This document shows positions 29,106 through 37,727 of a stretch of 64,000 nucleotides of DNA, in pieces. The notes beneath the pieces were generated by a model, which worked only from the letters and a program-made list of their open reading frames with translations, was not told the origin of the DNA and searched no databases. Position numbers and translations under genes: made by a program. This DNA comes from an uncultured bacterium (GTDB taxonomy: Bacteria; Planctomycetota; UBA1135; GCA-002686595): positions 1-64,000 of the forward strand of contig CALEMP010000157.1 in assembly GCA_937910685.1 (NCBI GenBank), in the 5' to 3' direction. Each line of letters opens with the position of its first letter. Position 1 is the first letter of the stretch.

Positions 29106-31826
29106 ATGACCGAATCCGTATCTCAATCAGGTTCATTCGAACGCAAGTCCCCCTGGGAGTTGGCCGTGGGGCCTTCGCCCGAGCATTGGCACGATTGGGT
29201 CGAGCTCGACCCAAAAGCCTGGCCCGAGCGCAAAGAAACACACTTCGCCTGCATTCCGACCATCTGCTTCAACTGCGAATCCGCCTGCGGCTTGTTGGCC
29301 TTTGTGGACAAGAAAGACGGCCAGATCAAAAAGTTCGAGGGCAATCCGATCCACCCGGGATCCCGGGGGCGGACCTGCGCCAAAGGACCGGCCACCATCA
29401 ACCAGGTGCAGGACGAAGAGCGCATCACCGCGCCTCTCAAGCGCGTGGGACCCCGAGGTTCGGGCAAGTTTGAAGAGGCCACTTGGGAAGAGGCCCTGAC
29501 CGATATTGGCGGCCGCATCGGCAAGGCCCTGCGCGAAGATCGCCACGAAGAAATCATGTACCACGTGGGGCGTCCCGGCGAAGATCACTTCGTCCTGCGC
29601 ATGCTCGAAGCCTGGGGCATCGACGGCCACAACAGTCACACCAACGTGTGCAGTGCATCCGCGCGTTTGGGTTACACCCTTTGGTTTGGGGCCGATCGTC
29701 CTTCGCCGGACTACGCCAACGCCAAATTCGTGTTGTTGCTCTCCGCGCATTTGGAAACCGGCCACTACTTCAATCCCCACGCCCAGCGCATCATTTCCGC
29801 CAAGGAAGAAGGTGCGAAAATCGCCGTCGTGGACACGCGGCTTTCCAACACCACTACCCACGCGGATCGCTGGATCTCCCCCTGGCCGGGAACCGAGGCC
29901 GCCATGCTGCTCGGCGTTACGAGGGAGCTCTTGCGCCGGGATGCGATCAACAAGCCCTTTGTTAAGGATTGGCTGAATTGGAAGGCTTGGCTGGATGTGA
30001 GTGACCCCGGTGGCCCGGGGACTCTCGAACGCTTTCTGGAAAAGCTCAGCGAGCAGTACGATTCATACACCCCGGAATTCGTTGCCAACGAGTGCAAAAT
30101 TCCGGCAGATACGGTCGAGTATCTGGCGGACGAGATCATTGCGGCAGGCACCCATTTTGCTAGCCATCTTTGGCGGAACACGGCGGCAGGCAACGAGGGC
30201 GGTTGGCAAACAACCCGCGCTCTGTTCTTGCTGCATGCCTTGACCGGTTCGGTGGGGACCCCCGGTGGCTTGAACCCAAACTCTTGGGACAAGGCGCACC
30301 CGAAACCCTCTCAGAATCCCCCCAAGCACAAGCGCTGGAGCGAGGTGCTCTTCCCCAAGGAATACCCCCTCGCGCACTACGAGATGAGTTTCCTGTTGCC
30401 GCACCTATTGCAGCGCCAGGATGCGAAACTCGACGTGTATTTCACCCGGGTTTACAATCCGGTATGGACCAATCCCGATGGTTGTTCGTGGATCGAGATG
30501 TTCGAAGAAGCGGGTCGCATCGGCTGCCATGTTGCGCTGACTCCCACGTGGAACGAGACAGCTCAATGGGCTGATTGGGTTTTGCCCATGGGGCTTGGCC
30601 CTGAGCGGCACGACCTGATGAGCCAGGAAACCCACGCGGGCAATTGGATCGGCTTCCGCCAGCCGGTTGGACGTGAGTACGCCCGCTTGCAGGGCAAAGA
30701 GAGTTCTACGACCCTCGGTACCAACCCCGGACAAGTTTGGGAGGAGGCGGAATTTTGGATCGCCCTGACCTGGAAGATTGACCCTGATGGCAGCATGGGA
30801 ATTCGCAAGTGGTTCGAGTCCCAAGAGACTCCGGGCCAGCCCGTGTCCATGGACGAGTACTGGGGTGACATTTTTGATCACTCGGTTCCGGGCCTGCCGG
30901 AAGCGGCCGCCAAGGAAGACCTTAAGCCCTTGGAATACATGCGGCGTAAGGGTGCTTTTGCCGTCCCCTATGCGGGTCAACGGCGCTACGACGATCCCGG
31001 GGATCAGGTTGAGCTGGACGATGGACGCAAAGTCAAAGGGTTCGACACCCGTTCGGGCCTGTTGGAGTTCTTCGCGGATTTCATGGATGACTGGGGCTTT
31101 GGGGATCAGGCTACTCCTGGCTACATCCGCTCCCAAGTGCACCATGAAGGACTGGACCTAGACGCGGGCCAAAGGGTTCTGTTACCCACCTTCCGTTTGC
31201 CGACTCTGATTCACACGCGGTCCGCCAACGCTAAGTGGTTGCAAGAAATTAGTCACACGAACCCTCTTTGGGTGCATCCAAGCGACGCTAAGGATCTAGG
31301 TCTTGAGCAAGGTGGCTTGGCGCGCATCAACACGGAGATTGGCTACTTTGTGGCCCGGGTTTGGGTCACCGAAGGCATTCACCCCGGTATTGTTGCTTGT
31401 TCTCACCATGTGGGACGTTGGCGCATGCACCGCAAGGTGGGCGGGCAAATCATGTCGTCGGCGCGGGTCAAGCTGGAGCGCGACGGATCGAATTTCCTTT
31501 TCCGTCAGACCAAGTTGCCTGGCCCCTTCGAGTCCAAAGACCCCGACATGGCGCAGGTCCACTGGAAGGAAGTGGGCGTCAACCAAAACATGACTTTCCC
31601 GGTGCAGCCCGATCCCGCCAGTGGCATGCACTGTTGGCATCAAAAGGTGCGCGTGGAACCGGGGCATCCCGGCGATACCTACGGAGACATCAGCGTGGAC
31701 ACCGCCAAGAGTCGGGCGGCCTTCGAGAAGTGGCTTGAGAAGGCGCATCCCGCAAGCGGTGATTTGCGGCGACCCATGCACCTCAAGCGGCCGAACCGCC
31801 CGGTGGATGAGGCCTACAAGTTTTAG
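29106..31826 (+). CDS. Molybdopterin (bis-PGD) oxidoreductase, catalytic subunit
   Basis: 906 residues; the ATG chosen follows the previous gene by 13 bases. A [4Fe-4S] site is formed by C54-x2-C57-x3-C61 and C91 (in RTCAKG). The molybdenum-binding region has HTNVCSASARLGY, with C182 (or S183) as likely metal ligand. The cofactor-binding core has LLLSAHLETGHYFNPHAQRI and VVDTRLSNTTTHADRW, and the C-terminal cap has a HTNPLWVHPSDAKDLGL segment. It belongs to the complex iron-sulfur molybdoenzyme family near polysulfide, thiosulfate and arsenate reductases; the substrate cannot be decided. There is no twin-arginine signal, unlike most periplasmic relatives. Confidence 0.9.
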   Translation: MTESVSQSGSFERKSPWELAVGPSPEHWHDWVELDPKAWPERKETHFACIPTICFNCESACGLLAFVDKKDGQIKKFEGNPIHPGSRGRTCAKGPATINQVQDEERITAPLKRVGPRGSGKFEEATWEEALTDIGGRIGKALREDRHEEIMYHVGRPGEDHFVLRMLEAWGIDGHNSHTNVCSASARLGYTLWFGADRPSPDYANAKFVLLLSAHLETGHYFNPHAQRIISAKEEGAKIAVVDTRLSNTTTHADRWISPWPGTEAAMLLGVTRELLRRDAINKPFVKDWLNWKAWLDVSDPGGPGTLERFLEKLSEQYDSYTPEFVANECKIPADTVEYLADEIIAAGTHFASHLWRNTAAGNEGGWQTTRALFLLHALTGSVGTPGGLNPNSWDKAHPKPSQNPPKHKRWSEVLFPKEYPLAHYEMSFLLPHLLQRQDAKLDVYFTRVYNPVWTNPDGCSWIEMFEEAGRIGCHVALTPTWNETAQWADWVLPMGLGPERHDLMSQETHAGNWIGFRQPVGREYARLQGKESSTTLGTNPGQVWEEAEFWIALTWKIDPDGSMGIRKWFESQETPGQPVSMDEYWGDIFDHSVPGLPEAAAKEDLKPLEYMRRKGAFAVPYAGQRRYDDPGDQVELDDGRKVKGFDTRSGLLEFFADFMDDWGFGDQATPGYIRSQVHHEGLDLDAGQRVLLPTFRLPTLIHTRSANAKWLQEISHTNPLWVHPSDAKDLGLEQGGLARINTEIGYFVARVWVTEGIHPGIVACSHHVGRWRMHRKVGGQIMSSARVKLERDGSNFLFRQTKLPGPFESKDPDMAQVHWKEVGVNQNMTFPVQPDPASGMHCWHQKVRVEPGHPGDTYGDISVDTAKSRAAFEKWLEKAHPASGDLRRPMHLKRPNRPVDEAYKF

Positions 31827-32134
31827 GACCACGCCCCTTCTAGGGCGACCTAAGACTTGTCCTCATCGTTGCACGTGCTGACTGCTGTCGGGGGCTTCGA
31901 AGTGCGCCTCAGGCGCCCCGATGGGATCCATAAACAGGGCCCGTTGAGGGACGCAGTCCAGGTAAGTGCCGGCACTCCGGCCAACGACTTCAGCCCCCTT
32001 CTTCCAGGCTCGGCCCCGTTTCGTTCAGTTTTGGTACGTGGCTGTGGACCGGGCGGAAAACCAAAGCACACCCCGTCGGGTTTGGATCACTCTTGGCCGA
32101 GACCGTGGAATCACGACCCGCTGACCACTGGCGA
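31827..32134. other. Intergenic region between converging molybdoenzyme and solA-like genes
   Basis: 308 bases. A short CGCCC/GGGCG hairpin lies just after the molybdoenzyme stop but has no T-run. A minus-strand open stretch is listed separately. No complete gene, tRNA or other clear signal was seen. Confidence 0.4.
31863..32024 (-). other. Possible remnant of a coding region
   Basis: A 53-codon minus-strand stretch is open between in-frame stops and reads like the end of a real protein (AGTYLDCVPQRALFMDPIG, then a Glu/Asp/Ser-rich end). It has no start codon with adequate context. I do not recognise the family. It may be the tail of a decayed gene or chance. Confidence 0.2.
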
Positions 32135-33268
32135 TCACATGTCGCGCATGCCCAAGAAGCCCGCGGGAAGATCGGAGGCCCCGTCGAGGGCAAGGTCCGA
32201 TAGCACTTGCCCCAGGGCCGGGGTCAACTTGAACCCGTGCCCGGACAGGCCCGCGGCGAACCAGGTGCGTTCCATCCCCGGGGCGCGATCCACTAGGAAA
32301 TTTCCGTCTCGGGTCATGGTGTACATGCAAACCTTGAGTCTGGAGACCGTGGCCGCGAGGCGTGGCATCCAGCGCTTGGCCAAGGCTTGGAATTCCTGCC
32401 GCTCCCCGGGAGACACGGTGCGCGTCAAGGTGTCGGGGTCCGCTTCTTCGGAGCGCCCATGGACCGCGAGCTTCGCTGCGGGGGTTCCCTTGGCCAGGGG
32501 ATCTGCGGGGATTCCGTAAAGCGCAGGCTCATCGTCGCGCGCCAGGAACCAGGTAGGGAGTCGCTCCGGTTGGATCACTTCGGAGTTGCGGGGAGTGATC
32601 CAGGCTTGGATCTGGCGGGTCACCTGCAACATGCTTTGCAGTTGGGGGATGAGCTTTTGGCTCCAAGCACCTGCGCAAACCACCAGCCGTTCGCAGTGAA
32701 TTTCACCCTGGTTGGTGGTGAGGTGCACGCCGCTCTTGTCCTCGCGAATGGACTGTACTGTGGTTCTGGTTCGCAATTCGGCGCCTAGGCGTCGAGCGTC
32801 GCTGACCGCTGCCTCGATGGCCGCTTCGGGTCTGACGAAGCCGCCACCCGGCTCCAACAGGCCGACGTAGTCATTGGGCAAATCAAATTGAGGATAGCGG
32901 GCGCGTAATTCTCCAGCATTCAGGGAGCGCACCAGTAGGCGATGTTCATCGGAGGCTTGGCGCGCCCCAGACAGTTCTTTGGAATCCTTGCGTCCCAGGA
33001 GCAACGTCCCGCAACGAACCATCAAGGGTCGATCGGAGAGTTCCTGCAGTTCTCCAAAAGCCGCAGAGGAGTGCAGCAGCAAGGGAACGTAGTCGGGGTG
33101 CTCAAAATATGCGTGTCGGTAGACGCGCGTGCCCCCGTGGCTGGAACCCAAATCGTGGCCGGGAACAAACTGCTCGATGCCGAGAGGCTTGACTCCTTGT
33201 TGCGCCAGGGCACGCAGGGCAAATGCACCCACGCCTCCAATGCCTAACACTACAACTTCGACTTTCAT
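32135..33268 (-). CDS. SolA/MSOX-type flavin-dependent amine oxidase
   Basis: 377 residues, normal for monomeric sarcosine oxidase / N-methyltryptophan oxidase. The FAD-binding start is VVVLGIGGVGAFALRALA, one glycine different from a classical GxGxxG. The family signature GHDLGSSHGGTRVYRHAYFE follows at about residues 37-56. The cysteine that carries covalent flavin in relatives is present in VCMYTMTRDGNFLVD, and the C-terminal GLSGHGFKLTPALG helix is intact. It should oxidise a small N-methylated amino acid, releasing formaldehyde or an imine and hydrogen peroxide. It stands alone. A -10-like hexamer lies seven bases before the ATG. Confidence 0.88.
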   Translation of the reverse strand: MKVEVVVLGIGGVGAFALRALAQQGVKPLGIEQFVPGHDLGSSHGGTRVYRHAYFEHPDYVPLLLHSSAAFGELQELSDRPLMVRCGTLLLGRKDSKELSGARQASDEHRLLVRSLNAGELRARYPQFDLPNDYVGLLEPGGGFVRPEAAIEAAVSDARRLGAELRTRTTVQSIREDKSGVHLTTNQGEIHCERLVVCAGAWSQKLIPQLQSMLQVTRQIQAWITPRNSEVIQPERLPTWFLARDDEPALYGIPADPLAKGTPAAKLAVHGRSEEADPDTLTRTVSPGERQEFQALAKRWMPRLAATVSRLKVCMYTMTRDGNFLVDRAPGMERTWFAAGLSGHGFKLTPALGQVLSDLALDGASDLPAGFLGMRDM

Positions 33269-33275
33269 CGGTAGT

Positions 33276-33281
33276 ATGGTA
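33276..33281 (-). promoter_or_regulatory. -10-like TACCAT seven bases before the solA-like start
   Basis: TACCAT, seven bases, ATG; CATACT four bases before the ATG overlaps it as an alternative. Suggests a leaderless transcript. No -35 recognised. Confidence 0.35.
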
Positions 33282-33386
33282 CTCGGCTCGGGGGCGCAGC
33301 TGGGGCGCGGGGCTGCCCGGTTTCAGATTAAGCAACGGCGCTGACGTGAGCCCAAGGGCTCGTTTCCCGGAGGCTATTTCCAGCGC

Positions 33387-34859
33387 CTAGTAGTTCTTCG
33401 CGAACAGCACTCTTCGAGCGCTGGGCTCGCCGGTCTTGATGCACTTGCCGGGAGAGGCATCGTAGCCTTCGCTGTCCAGTGGGATGCAGCGGACGGTGGC
33501 TTTGGTTGCTTCCTTGATGGCCAGCTCGGTTTCGGTGGTGCCATCCCAGTGGGCCCAGACGAACTTGGATTGACCATCCGCGAAGATCGTTTTGAAATCT
33601 TCCCAGGTGTCCACCTCCACTTCGTTTTCCTTGCGGAAGGTGAGGGCGCGCTGAAGCAGGAAATCCTGAAAGTCATCCAGGCGCTTGCCCACCTCGACTC
33701 CGAGGGTATCCCAGGAGAGCAGCTCTTTTTTCCCGCGACCGCGCTCGTCCAGTTCAGCAATACGCATCTTGCACATGACTGCTTTTCCTTCGAGGTCCCG
33801 GGGCCCCAATTCCAAGCGCATAGGCACGCCCTTACGTTCCCAGTCAAAGTACTTAGCGCCCGGCTTCATACCCTCGCGCTTATCGACCTCTACGGTCAGG
33901 CCATCGCTGCGTAGCTCACCCGCAATCCTGTCGGCGGCTTCGAAGACAGCATCACGCTCGTCGTCCTTGCGGAAAATCGGGACGATAACCACGTGGATCG
34001 GGGCCACCTTGGGCGGCAGCACGAGGCCGTCGTCGTCGGAGTGGGTCATGATCAAGGCGCCAATCAAGCGCGTGGAAACACCCCAAGATGTTTGCCAGAC
34101 GTACTCGCGCACGCCTTCTTCATTTTGGAACATCACATCAAAGGCCTTGCCGAAATTCTGGCCAAGGTCGTGGCTCGTTCCGCACTGCAGCGCTTTGCCG
34201 TCCTGCATCATGCCTTCCACCGTTTGGGTTTCGAGGGCCCCGGCAAAGCGTTCATGGGCGCTCTTGACGCCGCAGATCACGGGCACCGCCAACACATCCC
34301 ACATGTGGTCGCGGTAGACACCCAGCATGCGCGAGACTTCTTCGTTGGCCTCTTCGTGTGTCGAGTGCGCGGTGTGGCCTTCTTGCCAAAGGAACTCGCT
34401 GGTGCGCAAGAAGAGGCGCGTGCGTAGTTCCCAACGCATGACATTGGCCCACTGGTTGATCAAGAGCGGCAGGTCCCGGTGGGAGTCAATCCAACGGCTG
34501 AAAAAGTGACCGACGATCGTCTCCGAAGTGGGGCGGATCACATAGGGCTCTTCCAGTTTTTTGCCCCCTGCGTGGGTGACCACCGCCAGCTCCGGCGCAA
34601 AGCCCTCCACGTGCTCGGCTTCCTTCTCGATGAAGCTCATGGGAATCAGCATGGGGAAGCAGGCGTTCTTGTGCCCGGTGGCTTTGAAGCGCCGGTCGAG
34701 GTCCTGTTGGATGGCTTCCCAAATCGCGTAGCCGTGGGGCCGGATGACCATGCAGCCTTTGACGACGCCGGCAACTTCCGCTAGCTGGGCATGGGCGATG
34801 ACGTCCTGGAACCACTGGGCGTAGTCCTCGGCGCGGGGAGTGATCGGTGATTTGGCCAT
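33387..34859 (-). CDS. proS: Prolyl-tRNA synthetase, archaeal/eukaryote-like type
   Basis: 490 residues from the Met of [20 protein letters not shown]; the longer frame adds 33 Pro-rich residues from the intergenic region. Class II motifs are visible: motif 1 around [18 protein letters not shown], motif 2 in [12 protein letters not shown] and [10 protein letters not shown], and the proline-pocket [14 protein letters not shown]. The anticodon-binding domain starts at [10 protein letters not shown] and the short C-terminal domain ends in RVLFAKNY. In typical members this last domain holds a zinc site with CIxCG; here the sequence is [10 protein letters not shown], so one cysteine of that pair is missing. 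It charges tRNA-Pro in the cytoplasm. Confidence 0.96.
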   Translation of the reverse strand: MAKSPITPRAEDYAQWFQDVIAHAQLAEVAGVVKGCMVIRPHGYAIWEAIQQDLDRRFKATGHKNACFPMLIPMSFIEKEAEHVEGFAPELAVVTHAGGKKLEEPYVIRPTSETIVGHFFSRWIDSHRDLPLLINQWANVMRWELRTRLFLRTSEFLWQEGHTAHSTHEEANEEVSRMLGVYRDHMWDVLAVPVICGVKSAHERFAGALETQTVEGMMQDGKALQCGTSHDLGQNFGKAFDVMFQNEEGVREYVWQTSWGVSTRLIGALIMTHSDDDGLVLPPKVAPIHVVIVPIFRKDDERDAVFEAADRIAGELRSDGLTVEVDKREGMKPGAKYFDWERKGVPMRLELGPRDLEGKAVMCKMRIAELDERGRGKKELLSWDTLGVEVGKRLDDFQDFLLQRALTFRKENEVEVDTWEDFKTIFADGQSKFVWAHWDGTTETELAIKEATKATVRCIPLDSEGYDASPGKCIKTGEPSARRVLFAKNY

Positions 34860-35017
34860 GGTGCTTTTGGGGAGGGGTTGCTTGCGGGCCCAGGAGGGGG
34901 CATGCGGCAAGAGAGTAGTCGGCGGGGACGGGGGAGCGGGGGCTTGAGCCCTGCACAAGGGCGCAGATAGGTTAGAATTGCTCCTGATCCCAAGCCTCTT
35001 TGAGGCCCCGAAACACC
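34860..35017. other. Divergent intergenic region, proS / rhodanese fusion
   Basis: 158 bases. A TAGAAT at about 34973 (plus strand) could be the -10 for the rhodanese gene, giving a leader of about 35-40 bases that contains a small GCCTC-TTT-GAGGC hairpin. Confidence 0.35.
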
Positions 35018-35524
35018 ATGCCTGATCTCGATATCCGACCCGAAATGACGATGGAGGAAATCCTCACCGTCGCCCCCGCTGCCCAACGTGCGCTCTTCCA
35101 GCGTTATCACGTGGGGGGCTGCAGCGCTTGCGCCTTCCAACCCGAAGACACCCTCGCCCAGGTGGCCAAAGACCACAACATCCTGGATATCAAGGACCTC
35201 ATCAATACCATCGTCACCGCCCAGGAATTGGACGGCACGATCCAGGTTCCGCCGGCGGACGTGCGCGCCTGGAGGAAGGCAGCGGAAGAGTTTACTCTGG
35301 TGGACGTGCGCACCCCCGACGAGCGCGGGGATGATGTGATCGAAGATGCCGAGATCCTCGATTACTCAGACTCTGGCAAGTACATGGGACAGCCCAAGGA
35401 GACCAAGTTGGTCTTCATGTGCACCGACGGGGGGCGCTCCCTCGACGTGGCTAGCTATTTCATCGGCCACCAATTCACCCGGGTCTTCTGCGTCGAAGGA
35501 GGCGTAGAGGCCTGGAAAGCCTGA
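35018..35524 (+). CDS. DUF1858/ScdA-N-like domain fused to rhodanese
   Basis: 168 residues. The N-terminal part (about residues 8-65, [20 protein letters not shown] then VGGCSACAF) resembles the small DUF1858 / ScdA N-terminal helical domain found near iron-sulfur and hybrid-cluster proteins, with its CxxC pair. The C-terminal part (about 80-168) is a compact rhodanese: LVDVRTPDE, then the active-site cysteine in [16 protein letters not shown], then [10 protein letters not shown]. It probably handles sulfane sulfur or a redox signal in the cytoplasm. It stands alone, divergent from proS. The rhodanese loop CTDGGRS is of usual length but not the common CxxGxR pattern for thiosulfate. Confidence 0.8.
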   Translation: MPDLDIRPEMTMEEILTVAPAAQRALFQRYHVGGCSACAFQPEDTLAQVAKDHNILDIKDLINTIVTAQELDGTIQVPPADVRAWRKAAEEFTLVDVRTPDERGDDVIEDAEILDYSDSGKYMGQPKETKLVFMCTDGGRSLDVASYFIGHQFTRVFCVEGGVEAWKA

Positions 35525-35624
35525 TTTCCGTGCCAAAGGGCTATCCTGCTCGATTTGTGCCTTCGGGGGCTTTACAGATTTCCGAATCTCGCATAGGCTC
35601 TTGAACATCGGACCTCGGTCCGTA

Positions 35625-35646
35625 CCAAAACCACTCCTGGTTTTGG
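35625..35646 (+). terminator. Hairpin after the rhodanese gene
   Basis: Perfect 9-bp stem CCAAAACCA / TGGTTTTGG with a four-base loop, 100 bases after the stop. Only G/C-rich sequence follows, so termination efficiency is uncertain. Confidence 0.4.
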
Positions 35647-35701
35647 CGCCCCCCTCACCGCGGGGTGACGGCCGCCGACGCCCCTGCCCTATAGTCGGAG
35701 G

Positions 35702-35807
35702 CCACCCCGGGAGGACGCAAGTTCTCCCACTCCGCTCCAACGGGATCCCGCCCTCCGGAGCGAAGACTGGAGCCGCCCCCTTGCCCGGGGGCGGCTCCTC
35801 CTTTTTT
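35702..35807 (+). ncRNA. Candidate structured small RNA
   Basis: About 105 bases between a TATAGT (35690-35695) and the end of a strong intrinsic terminator. It contains an 8-bp hairpin closed by a GCAA (GNRA) tetraloop at 35709-35728, a CGGGATCCCG palindrome at 35741-35750 and the terminator stem. No known family was recognised. It could instead be a leader with no downstream gene or a read-through terminator of the rhodanese gene. Confidence 0.35.
35769..35807 (+). terminator. Strong intrinsic terminator
   Basis: 12-bp GC-rich stem (GGAGCCGCCCCC / GGGGGCGGCTCC, loop TTGCCC) followed by TCC and six Ts. By far the clearest rho-independent terminator in the window. It is 245 bases beyond the nearest plus-strand gene, which is the main argument for a separate transcript here. 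Confidence 0.85.
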
Positions 35808-35940
35808 ATCAAAAGGGTCAGTGGGCGAACCCTCCACTCCTCGTGGAAGCGGCTCGTGGTATGGCAGAAATGCGACCTGTTGGGCCTGTGCGGCAGGAAC
35901 AAGGCTGCGCTACCCATGGATTTTCACGGGAACATGGCTC

Positions 35941-35958
35941 GACCCCTTGTGAGGGGTC
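35941..35958. terminator. Hairpin after the pseudopilin gene
   Basis: GACCCCT-TGTG-AGGGGTC, a perfect 7-bp stem, begins 11 bases beyond the stop of the minus-strand pseudopilin gene. No T-run follows on either strand. Confidence 0.35.
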
Positions 35959-35969
35959 CTGAGACCAAA

Positions 35970-36458
35970 CTAGTTCGAAGAGGAAATTTTCACGCCGCCC
36001 GAGCCGTCGGCGATGCTGATCACCCGCACCTCGTCCTTGAAGGCGAGTTCGATCTGCGCGCTCCAAAGGCATTCTCCCATGCGCCCAAAGGCCACAGCAT
36101 TCGAGCCTTGGAAGCTTGTTCGTCGCACTTGAACGCCGCGGAAGACCGCGTCGATGTCATAGCGCCGCGTGAAAGTTCCGGGTCCAACCGGAGACCGTAG
36201 GGCCCGTCCCTTTGCGGTCACTGCGTCGTAGCCGCCTCCACTGATGTCGAATCGAACTTCGAGGCGTTCGTTGCGTAGAGCAGCACGGTTTTGCACGTCT
36301 TGCAGATCGTCCGCCAGTAACTGGGCGGCGGCTTCAAGGGTGACGTCGGCCCGCCCGAACCACCAGGGCACACCCACCACGGAAAGGACAGTGACCCCCG
36401 AAAGAAGGAGGATCAGGCCGAGGAAGGTGAAGCGAGGAGTAGAGGTCCGCTGGTGCAT
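35970..36458 (-). CDS. GspH-like pseudopilin, orphan
   Basis: 162 residues from the Met of MHQRTSTPRFTFLGL; an earlier Met seven residues upstream is possible. One N-terminal membrane helix (FLGLILLLSGVTVLSVVGVPWW) is followed by an amphipathic helix (AAAQLLADDLQDVQNRAALR) and LEVRFD, the layout of minor pseudopilins of type II secretion (GspH family). The processed site of true pseudopilins (G-F-T-L-x-E) is reduced to RFTFLGLI with no glycine before it and no Glu at +5, so prepilin peptidase may not cut it. No other secretion gene is nearby. Confidence 0.65.
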   Translation of the reverse strand: MHQRTSTPRFTFLGLILLLSGVTVLSVVGVPWWFGRADVTLEAAAQLLADDLQDVQNRAALRNERLEVRFDISGGGYDAVTAKGRALRSPVGPGTFTRRYDIDAVFRGVQVRRTSFQGSNAVAFGRMGECLWSAQIELAFKDEVRVISIADGSGGVKISSSN

Positions 36459-36599
36459 GGTGTGGGCTCCGGGGAGCACCTATGTTTTCGTCCGGTGGGG
36501 CCAAATCTCTTGAGCCGCTGGGCCAAAACTCCTTCCCTGGGCTCCAGAGGCCACATTTATGCGGCTGATGCCTAGATGGGCTTGGACGAGTCAGAAGGA

Positions 36600-36605
36600 T
36601 AGAAT
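36600..36605 (+). promoter_or_regulatory. -10-like TAGAAT six bases before dctP
   Basis: TAGAAT, six bases (GCCCCC), ATG. Places the transcript start at the start codon; a leaderless mRNA is likely. No Shine-Dalgarno site fits in the gap. Confidence 0.45.
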
Positions 36606-36611
36606 GCCCCC

Positions 36612-37727
36612 ATGGCAACACAAAAATCATCCCGAAGGGGCCTATTGAAGGCGGGCTTGGCAGGCGGTGCGGTGGGTGCGATTAGCTCATGCGAACCATG
36701 TGGTGGGCTGTCGGGCCCTGCGATTCATACGGGGCAGCGGGTGCGCTGGCGCCTTGCGAGTTCCTTTCCGGGGTCCCTCGATACGATTTTTGGTTCGGCG
36801 ACTCATTTGTCAGAAACCGTGAGCGCCATGACCGAGGGGAACTTCACCATCGAAGTTTATGAGGCGGGGGAGTTAGTTCCGGGCTTGCAGGTTTTGGACG
36901 CCGCCCAGAAGGGATCCTGTGAAGTGGGGCACACCGCTGGGTACTACTACGTGGGCAAGGACCCCGCCTTGGCTTTTGACACATGCATGCCCTTTGGGCT
37001 GAGCAGTCGTCAGCAGACCGCTTGGCTGTACGAGGGAGGGGGGCTTGAGTTGGTGCGCGAGGTCTATGCGGATTTCAGCGTGATTAGTTTCCCTTGTGGA
37101 AACACCGGCGCGCAGATGGGGGGCTGGTTTCGGAAACCCATGCGCTCGGCGGCTGATCTCAAGGGCCTCAAGATGCGGATCCCGGGCCTTGGCGGGCGCG
37201 TGATGGATGCCCTTGGGGTGAACGTGCAAAACATCGCAGGAGGCGACATCTACCCGGCGCTGGAGCGCGGCGTGATCGATGCCACCGATTGGGTCGGACC
37301 CTATGACGACGAGATGCTTGGCTTCTATCAGGTTGCCAAGATCTACCACTATCCGGGTTGGTGGGAACCGGGACCGTCCCTCTCGTTCGTGGTCAATCAG
37401 GATGCCTGGGCGTCCCTGTCCAAAAGCTATCAAGCGGTCTTTGAGGCTGCGTCCCGGGGGGCAGCTCTGGCCATGCAGGCCGCCTACGATGCCAAGAACC
37501 CCCCAGCCCTCAAGCGATTGGTGGCCCATGGGGTGCAGCTGACGCGTTTTCCTGAGGACTTGATGAGCGCGGCCCGTGAGGCCAGTCAGCAATTGTTGAG
37601 CGACCAAGCTGCGGCGGATCCTCGCAGTGCCCGGATCCTCCAGAACTGGGAGAAGTTCCGGAGCGGGGCCTTTGAGTGGTTTGGAACCGCCGAGCGGGCC
37701 TACATGGAGTCCATGGGGCCCGGCTAG
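36612..37727 (+). CDS. dctP: TRAP transporter substrate-binding protein DctP
   Basis: 371 residues. A twin-arginine signal (SRRGLLKAGLAGGAVGAISSC) starts the protein, ending in a cysteine that could be lipidated. The mature part has DctP family landmarks: VRWRLASSFPGSLDTIFG, GNFTIEVYEAGELVPGLQVLDA, LKGLKMRIPGLGGRVMDALG (about residue 180) and ALERGVIDATDWVGPYDD (about 218), which holds the region that binds the carboxylate ligand in relatives. Tryptophan-rich YHYPGWWEPGPS suggests a 2-oxoacid or hydrophobic carboxylate. The membrane subunits are encoded 5 kb away on the other strand. Confidence 0.92.
   Translation: MATQKSSRRGLLKAGLAGGAVGAISSCEPCGGLSGPAIHTGQRVRWRLASSFPGSLDTIFGSATHLSETVSAMTEGNFTIEVYEAGELVPGLQVLDAAQKGSCEVGHTAGYYYVGKDPALAFDTCMPFGLSSRQQTAWLYEGGGLELVREVYADFSVISFPCGNTGAQMGGWFRKPMRSAADLKGLKMRIPGLGGRVMDALGVNVQNIAGGDIYPALERGVIDATDWVGPYDDEMLGFYQVAKIYHYPGWWEPGPSLSFVVNQDAWASLSKSYQAVFEAASRGAALAMQAAYDAKNPPALKRLVAHGVQLTRFPEDLMSAAREASQQLLSDQAAADPRSARILQNWEKFRSGAFEWFGTAERAYMESMGPG

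Larger units (their letters stand above)
35525..35969. other. Intergenic region with hairpins and a possible RNA gene
   Basis: 445 bases without a convincing protein gene. It holds a hairpin at 35625-35646, a -10-like TATAGT at 35690-35695, a structured stretch ending in a strong terminator (listed separately), and a hairpin at 35941-35958. Long reading frames here on both strands translate to Pro/Arg/Gly-rich sequence. Confidence 0.5.

Noticed and set aside
29106-31826. Respiratory arsenate reductase (ArrA/ArxA) for the molybdoenzyme, tempting because arsJ lies in the window
   Set aside because: No Tat signal, 15 kb away from arsJ, and a fused ferredoxin-NrfD partner; substrate cannot be claimed.
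35601-36200. Plus-strand frame of 199 residues across the hairpin region
   Set aside because: It crosses a strong terminator and the antisense of the pseudopilin gene; composition is Pro/Arg/Gly-rich and not protein-like.
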